Shown piece after piece: positions 42,465 to 48,966 of a DNA stretch of 64,000 bases (the stretch's first letter is position 1; each line of letters starts with the position of its first letter). Under the pieces are notes generated by a model. That model was not told where the DNA came from and searched no databases. It saw only the letters and a list, made by a program, of their open reading frames with translations. The translations under genes were made by a program, and so were the position numbers. Origin of the DNA: Bacillota bacterium (GTDB lineage Bacteria > Bacillota > Clostridia > Christensenellales > SZUA-584); the NCBI GenBank assembly GCA_023406895.1, contig JAEXTV010000021.1, forward strand, positions 1 through 64,000, written 5' to 3'.

Positions 42465-42725
42465 ATGACTCGGTATACAAAGCTCCGGCAGATGGAAGTG
42501 GTCAACATTTTAGACGGCGCGCGGCTAGGATACCTTTGCGATCTTGTGATCGATATGAGCTGCGGCAAGGTGATGGGCATTGTTGTGCCCGGCCCGTCCC
42601 GGCTCTCGTTTTTGTTCAGAGGCCAGAAGGACAGCGTGATCCCGTGGCAGAACATACGCAAATTCGGCGAAGACGTCATTTTGGTGGAGGTCGATATCAA
42701 TTCAATGCCGAGCTTTCAGGGCTGA
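42465..42725 (+). CDS. ymxH: YlmC/YmxH family PRC-barrel sporulation protein
   Basis: The 86-residue protein is a PRC-barrel domain: LRQMEVVNILDGARLGYLCDLVIDMSCGKV, then VPGPS, and IPWQNIRKFGEDVILV. Members accumulate in sporulation in Bacillus; the activity is unknown. ATG 42465 follows AGAGGTGA; the in-frame GTG 42456 is part of that site. It lies between sigG and nrdR, consistent with late sporulation expression. Confidence 0.88.
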   Translation: MTRYTKLRQMEVVNILDGARLGYLCDLVIDMSCGKVMGIVVPGPSRLSFLFRGQKDSVIPWQNIRKFGEDVILVEVDINSMPSFQG

Positions 42726-42750
42726 GACGTGCCGCGCATATAAGCCGCAA

Positions 42751-42778
42751 TTGTAATTATCCAAGATTATGTTATAAT
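42751..42778 (+). promoter_or_regulatory. Sigma-A promoter of nrdR
   Basis: TTGTAA (42751-42756), 16 bp, then TATAAT (42773-42778), 28 bp before ATG 42807. Confidence 0.7.
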
Positions 42779-42806
42779 AATGGCAAAAAGCTTGGGGGGT
42801 TGTGGT

Positions 42807-43262
42807 ATGAAATGCGTTTTCTGCGGATATCCGGAGAGCAAGGTCGTGGATTCAAGACCCACAGAGGAGGGCAGCTCCATCAGGCGCCGCCGCGAGTGTC
42901 TTTCCTGCAAAAAGCGTTTTACCACTTATGAAAAAATTGACAGTCTCCCATTGCTCGTTGTGAAAAAGAACGGTGAAAGAGTGCCGTTCGATTCCGATAA
43001 AATTAAAATCGGCATTATCAAAGCCTGCGAGAAACGTCCTGTTCCCATGCAGGCCATCGAAGAACTCGTGTCCAATGTCGAAAAGAGCATATTCAACTCA
43101 CTGCGGCAGGAGATATCCTCAAAAGAGATCGGCGGGCTTGTGATGCGAGCCCTTAAGGATCTCGACGACGTGGCCTATGTGCGGTTCGCGTCCGTCTATA
43201 AGGAGTTTAAGGACGTGGATACGTTTATGCAAGAATTGCAGCGCTTGCTGGAAGAAAAATAA
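42807..43262 (+). CDS. nrdR: Transcriptional repressor NrdR
   Basis: NrdR represses ribonucleotide reductase genes in response to dATP/ATP. The 151-residue protein has an N-terminal zinc ribbon (MKCVFCGYPES...RRRECLSCKKRF, residues 1-36) and an ATP-cone domain (VVKKNGERVPFDSDKIKIGI). The start is ATG 42807, after GGGGGG; the in-frame ATG at 42780 overlaps the promoter -10 and is rejected. Confidence 0.96.
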   Translation: MKCVFCGYPESKVVDSRPTEEGSSIRRRRECLSCKKRFTTYEKIDSLPLLVVKKNGERVPFDSDKIKIGIIKACEKRPVPMQAIEELVSNVEKSIFNSLRQEISSKEIGGLVMRALKDLDDVAYVRFASVYKEFKDVDTFMQELQRLLEEK

Positions 43263-43286
43263 CGAACGGAGCACCTGGTAAAAAGC

Positions 43287-44087
43287 ATGATACTGAAGGA
43301 AAATAAAGGCGTAAAATTCTTGACGATACCGTCTTTTGAGCAGGCGGGGGGTGTGATATGCGGATTCTCTACGCGCATCGGCGGCGTGAGCCCAAAGCCG
43401 TTTGACACACTCAACTTCAGCCGCAAGCGAGAAGAGAGCGACGAAAACTTTGAAGAAAACTTCAGGCGTTTCGCCGATGCCGTGGGGTTCGATGCGGATG
43501 CCGCTGCGGGCATCAATTATGCGCACGGTGCAGAGATTTACCGTGTTGGGCGTGAAGATGCAGGTCGCGGTATTTTCAAAGAGGCATTGCCATCCTTCTG
43601 CGACGGGCTTTATACCGATGAGCCCGGTATCCCGATACTCTCGTTTCATGCGGATTGTACGCCGCTGTTTTTTTATGATCCGATCAGGCGTGCCGCGGCT
43701 GTATGCCATGCGGGCTGGCGCGGTATTGTCGCGCATATGGCTGCCAACGCTGTGGAAGCGCTTGCGGGCCTTGGCTGCAAAAAGGAGAATATTCTTGCGG
43801 CAATCGGGCCTTGTATCAGCGTGAAAAACTTTGAGGTCGGTGAAGAAGTCCGTGAAATTTTCGTCAACACGTTTGGCGGCTCGGTGGTGGCGGAGCGCGG
43901 CGGCAGGCATTACGTTGACCTTAATAAAGCGTGCCTGAAGGATATGACAGACGCAGGCCTCAGCCCTTCGCAGGTGACGGATGCAGGGCTTTGCACATAC
44001 GATGATGAAAGATTGTTTTACTCGCACCGCAGAGACAAAGGGAGAACGGGCGCAATGGCCGCCGTGGTTGTGATAAAGGAAAAATGA
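43287..44087 (+). CDS. pgeF: Laccase-domain protein (PgeF/YlmD), purine nucleoside phosphorylase or polyphenol oxidase
   Basis: The 266-residue protein has the DUF152 fold with metal-ligand motifs HADCTPLFFYDP and VCHAGWRGIVAHM and the late GPCISVKNFEVGEEV. Bacterial members cleave purine nucleosides or correct misincorporated L-Ser in peptidoglycan precursors (PgeF); older annotation is multicopper polyphenol oxidase. Which activity applies here is unknown. It lies 24 bp after nrdR, and the response regulator starts 1 bp after its stop. Confidence 0.9.
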   Translation: MILKENKGVKFLTIPSFEQAGGVICGFSTRIGGVSPKPFDTLNFSRKREESDENFEENFRRFADAVGFDADAAAGINYAHGAEIYRVGREDAGRGIFKEALPSFCDGLYTDEPGIPILSFHADCTPLFFYDPIRRAAAVCHAGWRGIVAHMAANAVEALAGLGCKKENILAAIGPCISVKNFEVGEEVREIFVNTFGGSVVAERGGRHYVDLNKACLKDMTDAGLSPSQVTDAGLCTYDDERLFYSHRRDKGRTGAMAAVVVIKEK

Positions 44088-44088
44088 T

Positions 44089-44790
44089 ATGAACGAGAAA
44101 GTATTGATTGTTGATGACGAACTCAATATATTGGAACTTCTCGATTTCAATCTGAAAAAAGAGGGATACAATGTGGTGCGTGCCGATACGGGGGAAAAGG
44201 CTGTGTCGCTGCTCGAACAGATACGCCCCGATATTGTGCTGCTGGACCAGATGCTGCCGGGGCTGGACGGCCTCGGCGTTCTCAAAGCTATACGCGCAAA
44301 CGAGACGATGGCGGATATCCCTGTTATCATGGTCACGGCACGTTCCGAAGAGATCGATAAAATTATCGGTCTCGAGATCGGTGCGGACGACTACATCACA
44401 AAACCGTTCAGCATGCGCGAGCTGCTCGCGCGCGTGAAGGCGCTGCTCAGGCGCACAAAACGGCCCGATACGCCGCTGCCGTCCGTATTGATCTTCAGCA
44501 AGCTCAAAGTTGACACGGCAGGCTATACCGCAAGCATTGACGATAAAAAGCTGTTGCTCACGCTCAAAGAATTTGATCTGCTGATTTTGCTGATGTCAAG
44601 CCCTTCGCAGGTGTTTACACGCGATGCGATACTGAATAAGGTCTGGGGTTACGACTATTTCGGAGAAACACGTACCGTTGACGTTCATATCACAAATTTA
44701 CGGAGAAAGCTCAACGAATACGGTGATTTGATTGAAACCGTGAGAGGCGTGGGATACAGGTTTAACACACAAAATGAACCGATTGTTTAA
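44089..44790 (+). CDS. PhoB/OmpR-family response regulator
   Basis: The 233-residue protein has a receiver domain (KVLIVDDELNILELL, phospho-acceptor D53 in IVLLDQMLPG, KPFSMRELLARV) and an OmpR-type winged helix (LLTLKEFDLLILLMSSPSQVF, VWGYDYFGETRTVDVHI, ETVRGVGYRF). It pairs with the overlapping kinase downstream. By family it looks PhoP/PhoB-like, so phosphate or envelope control is possible but unproved. Confidence 0.93.
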   Translation: MNEKVLIVDDELNILELLDFNLKKEGYNVVRADTGEKAVSLLEQIRPDIVLLDQMLPGLDGLGVLKAIRANETMADIPVIMVTARSEEIDKIIGLEIGADDYITKPFSMRELLARVKALLRRTKRPDTPLPSVLIFSKLKVDTAGYTASIDDKKLLLTLKEFDLLILLMSSPSQVFTRDAILNKVWGYDYFGETRTVDVHITNLRRKLNEYGDLIETVRGVGYRFNTQNEPIV

Positions 44791-46519
44791 AAAAGTCGCG
44801 CTGAGATTAACGGCGCTTTTTCTGATTGTCATCACCGCTGCTAGCGTGTTCACAGCCATTCACCTCGACGATACCTATAAAAAAGATACGCGTGAGGCGT
44901 TGCTGCAAAACGCTTTGGAAGTCGAAGCCATCATCGGCAAATCGGAACAATATCCTGACATGCTCAAAAGCATTGATCAGATCAGGGATATGCGTATCAC
45001 ACTGATCGGTTTTGACGGTGCAGTTGTTTTTGATACGCGCGCGGATACAGGGTCGCTTGAAAACCATTCAAACAGGCCGGAATTTGTCGAGGCGATGAAG
45101 GACGGCTCCGGTTCAAACGTCAGGTACAGCAGCACACTCGGCCAGAACATGATGTATTTAGCGATACGGTCGGACGGTCTTAATATGGTCGTGCGTGTGG
45201 CATTGATGCTGGAAGGGGTATCGGCTTATTCGGAGGAACTGTGGATTCCGCTGATCGCGGTGCTTGTCATTACGTTTTTGCTTTGCCTCGGCATAGCGCT
45301 TTTCTTTTCGCGGCGTATTACGAAGCCGATTGTTCAGCTTCAGGAAGACATGGCACGCATTGCACAGGGCGAGTACAACGATCTGAAAATCATTAAGTCC
45401 GGTGATGAAATCGAAGAATTGTCAGAATCGCTTTATGATATGGCGAATACGCTGAAACGCAATTTTTATAAGATCACAGAAAACAACTCTCGGCTTGAAG
45501 CTGTTTTTCGCGCTGTGCCGGGCGGTATTATGGCTGTGGACAACGATATGCATGTGATCATGGCGAATCCGGCGGCACGCGGCATGTTTTCAATGGCGGC
45601 GGCGCCCGAAGGCAGACATTTCCTTGAAGTGACGCAGCATACCCAGCTCGAATCGGTGATACGTGAAGCGGCAAAGTCTCAAGGCGTGATCGAGAGAGAA
45701 ATGACGCTTGTCAAGGGCTTGGAAGACATCACGCTGCAGGTTTTTGCCGTCTGTGTTTTCAGCGAAGGCCATGCCTATGGTGTGATCCTTCTTGTTCAGG
45801 ACATCACGAGACTGCGAAAGCTTGAGACGCTGCGCAGTGATTTCGCGGCCAATGTTTCTCATGAGCTGAAAACACCGCTGACTGTCATCCGTGGTTTTAC
45901 CGATACGCTCAAAGACACAACCATATCGCGCGACGACGCTGATCGGTTTATCGACATTATATCCATAGAATCCGAGCGGCTTTCCCGGTTAATCGATGAT
46001 ATATTGCTGCTGTCGGATATTGAGAATTCGTCGTATGTACCTTCCGCGGTTTCTGATCTTCGTGACGGTGTCGGCGAAGCGCTGACGCTGCTCGATGCGA
46101 AGGCAAAGGGAAAGCAGATCGACATGATTGTCAGTATGGACAAAAAGGCCGTGATGGCTGCGGCAGAAAAGGACAGGGTCAAACAAATGGCGATCAATTT
46201 GATTGACAACGCCATCAAATATACGCCGTCAGGCGGCAAGGTCACCGTCACGGTATCGAGCGAAGACGGCTTTGGCATACTGCGCGTGGAAGACACGGGT
46301 ATCGGCATACCGCAGGGGAACATTCCGCGGCTGTTCGAGCGTTTTTACCGCGTTGACAAAAGCCGCTCGCGGGCGCTTGGCGGCACCGGCCTTGGGCTTG
46401 CGATTGTAAAGCACATCGTGAAGCTCTTCGAAGGGCACATCACTGTCAGCAGCGAAGTGGGCAAAGGCAGCATCTTTACCGTGTCGCTGCCGCTGGACAG
46501 AAATGCGGAACTCGGTTAA
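44774..46519 (+). CDS. PhoR-like membrane histidine kinase
   Basis: The 581-residue kinase has TM1 (about 8-28), an extracytoplasmic domain (about 30-155), TM2 (about 158-178) and HAMP (about 180-232). A PAS domain follows (about 240-345). HisKA has the phospho-histidine in NVSHELKTPLTVIRGF (about 362), and HATPase_c has INLIDNAIKYTP, VEDTGIGIP and GGTGLGLAIVKHI. The layout is that of PhoR/WalK kinases. The start overlaps the response regulator by 17 bp. The sensed signal is unknown. Confidence 0.93.
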   Translation: MNRLFKKVALRLTALFLIVITAASVFTAIHLDDTYKKDTREALLQNALEVEAIIGKSEQYPDMLKSIDQIRDMRITLIGFDGAVVFDTRADTGSLENHSNRPEFVEAMKDGSGSNVRYSSTLGQNMMYLAIRSDGLNMVVRVALMLEGVSAYSEELWIPLIAVLVITFLLCLGIALFFSRRITKPIVQLQEDMARIAQGEYNDLKIIKSGDEIEELSESLYDMANTLKRNFYKITENNSRLEAVFRAVPGGIMAVDNDMHVIMANPAARGMFSMAAAPEGRHFLEVTQHTQLESVIREAAKSQGVIEREMTLVKGLEDITLQVFAVCVFSEGHAYGVILLVQDITRLRKLETLRSDFAANVSHELKTPLTVIRGFTDTLKDTTISRDDADRFIDIISIESERLSRLIDDILLLSDIENSSYVPSAVSDLRDGVGEALTLLDAKAKGKQIDMIVSMDKKAVMAAAEKDRVKQMAINLIDNAIKYTPSGGKVTVTVSSEDGFGILRVEDTGIGIPQGNIPRLFERFYRVDKSRSRALGGTGLGLAIVKHIVKLFEGHITVSSEVGKGSIFTVSLPLDRNAELG

Positions 46520-46536
46520 AAATAATTATCCCATGC

Positions 46537-46618
46537 TTGCACATTTTTGTGAAATATGATACGATTGTTTTCGAAAGCAAGCTTGATTTACAGGAGAGTG
46601 GGAAAAACCCACTCTTTT
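46537..46618 (+). promoter_or_regulatory. rimP operon promoter and leader hairpin
   Basis: TTGCAC (46537-46542), 17 bp, then TACGAT (46560-46565) is a plausible promoter. Downstream, AGAGTGGG-AAAAA-CCCACTCT (46595-46615) ends in a short T-run (TTTT), like an attenuator. A similar hairpin before rimP-nusA is common in Firmicutes. The remainder to 46726 shows no gene. Confidence 0.55.
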
Positions 46619-46740
46619 CAATTGTTTAGCCCTGAAATTTCAGCTATATGAAAATAGCTGATCAAGACAGGAAAATGAGCCGCCATATCCGGCTGTATGT
46701 GAGTTAAAGCTTCTTATCATATTGCTGGAAGGTGTTCAAT

Positions 46741-47190
46741 ATTTCAAAAAAAACAGAGATGCTCATTGAGTCAATCGTGGAACCGTTGATTACGCAAAAC
46801 GGATACGAATACGTGGGTACGGAAATCAATAAAATCGGCGCGGAAACCGAACTGATTGTTTATGCCGACAAGCCGGGCGGCCTGCAGCTGGACGACTGCG
46901 AAAAGATCAGCCGGCTTATAGACCCTGTTATCGATGAGCATGACCCGATTGAAGAATCGTATTATCTTTGTGTCTCGTCGCCGGGCCTTGACAGACCGCT
47001 CAAAACCGAGCGGGATTTTAAACGCAGCATAGGCAGAAGGGTAGATTTTAAGTTTTACCGTCCGATAGACGGGCAAAAGGAACTCACAGGCGAATTGACA
47101 TCGTTTGACGAAAACGGTTTTACGATAGACGGCGAGAAGACATTTGCATACAAAGATGTGGCCATCATCAGGCTGCATGTTGATCTATAA
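46741..47190 (+). CDS. rimP: Ribosome maturation factor RimP, probable ATT start
   Basis: RimP aids maturation of the 30S subunit. From ATT 46741 the protein has 149 residues: SKKTEMLIESIVEPLITQNG opens the alpha/beta domain, CEKISRLIDPVID and YYLCVSSPGLDRPLKTERDF form the conserved core, then an Sm-like domain. GGAAGGTG (46727-46734) is 6-8 nt before ATT 46741. The GTG at 46732 overlaps that site and has none of its own, and ATG 46759 would cut the conserved helix. The SKK start matches RimP N-termini, so ATT is preferred. Confidence 0.88.
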   Translation: MSKKTEMLIESIVEPLITQNGYEYVGTEINKIGAETELIVYADKPGGLQLDDCEKISRLIDPVIDEHDPIEESYYLCVSSPGLDRPLKTERDFKRSIGRRVDFKFYRPIDGQKELTGELTSFDENGFTIDGEKTFAYKDVAIIRLHVDL

Positions 47191-47205
47191 TATCGGAGGA
47201 TATGT

Positions 47206-48381
47206 ATGAGCACAGAGTTTTTAAGTGCGCTTGCGGCACTGGAAAAAGAAAAGGGCATTGACAAAAGCGTTCTGATTGATGCAATTGAGAATGCGCTTGT
47301 TTCCGCATACAAGAAAAACTACGGAACTGTTCAGGATGTGCGCGTGGAAGTGGACGAAACGACGGGCGCATACCGTGTTTTTGCAAAGAAGACCGTTGCC
47401 GAAAAGGTAGAGGACGAAGAAGCGGAGATTTCGCTTGCGGACGCGCATAAGATTAATATTGCTTATGAGCCCGGCGATGTGATTGAGATGGAAGTGACCC
47501 CCGGTTCTTTCGGACGTATTGCGGCCCAGACGGCCAAGCAGGTTGTCGTGCATCGTTTGAGAGAGGCCGAGCGCGGTATTGTCTATGAAAAGTTCATCGA
47601 ACGTGAAGGCGAAGTGATGAACGCGACGATTCACCGCGTGGATAAAAACAGCATACTGCTTGAAATTGACGGCGTGGAAGGAATGATGGGCATCGGTGAG
47701 ACGATTCCCGGAGAACGCTACAATGTCAACGACCATATAAAAGTTTATGTGACGGAAGTCCGGAAAACCACAAAGGGACCGCAGATCGTGGTATCGCGTA
47801 CGCATCCCGGTCTGTTAAAGCGCCTGTTTGAAATAGAAGTGCCCGAAATTATGCAGAATATTGTGCATATCAAGAGCATTGCGCGAGAAGCCGGCTCCCG
47901 TACGAAAATTGCTGTGCATTCAGACGACTCCAATGTCGACCCGGTGGGGTCCTGCGTTGGTCAGAAGGGATCACGCATTGACAGAATTGTGGCGGAGCTT
48001 GGCAACGAGAAGATTGATGTGATCCCATGGAGCGCCGATCCCATTGAATTTATCGCGAATTCTCTGCGGCCCGCAAAGGTGCTGATGGTGCAGATCAACG
48101 AATCGGAAAAAGCCGCGAAAGTCGTCGTTCCCGACTATCAGCTGTCATTGGCCATCGGGCGTGAAGGACAAAACGCAAGGCTTGCCGCCAAACTGACCGG
48201 ATGGAAAATTGATATTAAGAGCCAGTCTCAAATTGAGCAGGCGCTTTTCAGCGACAGCTCTCAGGACGAAGATGACTCCGACGATATCGAGTATGATTCC
48301 TTTATTGATGATGACATGGATATCGCCGCGGAGCCGGTTGATATGGAAATGCCGGAAGACAACAATGACACGGAGGAGTGA
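47206..48381 (+). CDS. nusA: Transcription termination/antitermination protein NusA
   Basis: The 391-residue protein has an N-terminal RNAP-binding domain (1-130), an S1 domain (VMNATIHRVDKNSILLEIDG, about 135-200) and two KH domains (KSIAREAGSRTKIAV, VGSCVGQKGSRIDRI, VVPDYQLSLAIGREGQNARLAAKLTGW). It ends with an acidic tail (about 345-391) and lacks the C-terminal repeats of the E. coli form, as usual in Firmicutes. GGAGG precedes ATG 47206. Confidence 0.96.
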   Translation: MSTEFLSALAALEKEKGIDKSVLIDAIENALVSAYKKNYGTVQDVRVEVDETTGAYRVFAKKTVAEKVEDEEAEISLADAHKINIAYEPGDVIEMEVTPGSFGRIAAQTAKQVVVHRLREAERGIVYEKFIEREGEVMNATIHRVDKNSILLEIDGVEGMMGIGETIPGERYNVNDHIKVYVTEVRKTTKGPQIVVSRTHPGLLKRLFEIEVPEIMQNIVHIKSIAREAGSRTKIAVHSDDSNVDPVGSCVGQKGSRIDRIVAELGNEKIDVIPWSADPIEFIANSLRPAKVLMVQINESEKAAKVVVPDYQLSLAIGREGQNARLAAKLTGWKIDIKSQSQIEQALFSDSSQDEDDSDDIEYDSFIDDDMDIAAEPVDMEMPEDNNDTEE

Positions 48382-48389
48382 CATCCTTA

Positions 48390-48662
48390 TTGAAGACGAA
48401 GAAAGTACCGGTACGCATGTGTATCGCATGCCGTGAAGGCAAGCCGAAGAAGGAGCTCATTCGCGTTGTCGCATCGGAGACCGGCATTGTCCCCGACGAA
48501 ACGGGCAAAGCGCACGGACGCGGCGCTTACATATGCCCCGATGTGGCGTGCCTTGATAAGGCCAGAAAAGTGAAGGCTTTTGAAAGAGCGCTGGAAGCGC
48601 CGCTTGATGAAGAAGCGTATAACGCAATAAAAAGGGTGATACTGCGGCGTGGGATTAAATAA
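48390..48662 (+). CDS. ylxR: YlxR family RNA-binding protein (DUF448)
   Basis: The 90-residue protein starts KTKKVPVRMCIACREGKPKKELIRVV and contains GRGAYICPDVACLDKA, the DUF448 fold. Members have been linked to RNase P and to transcription of the operon. TTG 48390 follows CGGAGGAG by 12 nt and gives the family start; GTG 48378 overlaps the ribosome site. It overlaps ylxQ. Confidence 0.9.
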   Translation: MKTKKVPVRMCIACREGKPKKELIRVVASETGIVPDETGKAHGRGAYICPDVACLDKARKVKAFERALEAPLDEEAYNAIKRVILRRGIK

Positions 48663-48966
48663 ACTTTCGATGATCGGGCTCGCTTTTCGGGCAGGAAAAA
48701 CGCTTGCGGGATCCGCAGCGTGCGAGAAGGGTCTTAAACAAAGGCGTATTGTGCTGCTGCTGCTGCAGGACGGGCTTTCGCCCTCAAGCAAACAGACATT
48801 TACGGATTTATGTGAGAAGACGCGTACCAGAGTGATAATCATCGGCCCTGATGATCCGATGGGGGATGCGATAGGCCGACCGGGTATCATGGTACTGGGC
48901 ATTACGGATAAAAACTTTGCAGATGCGATAATAAACAAATTAGACGGTGGGAGTGGCTTAGAATGA
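48649..48966 (+). CDS. ylxQ: L7Ae-family ribosomal protein YlxQ
   Basis: The 105-residue protein has the L7Ae/L30e fold: LSMIGLAFRAGKTLAGSAACEKGL, then IVLLLLQDGLSPSSKQTF, and a C-terminal VLGITDKNFADAIINKL. It binds kink-turn RNA in homologues. GTG 48649 lies inside ylxR, and the stop overlaps infB. Confidence 0.9.
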   Translation: MGLNKLSMIGLAFRAGKTLAGSAACEKGLKQRRIVLLLLQDGLSPSSKQTFTDLCEKTRTRVIIIGPDDPMGDAIGRPGIMVLGITDKNFADAIINKLDGGSGLE

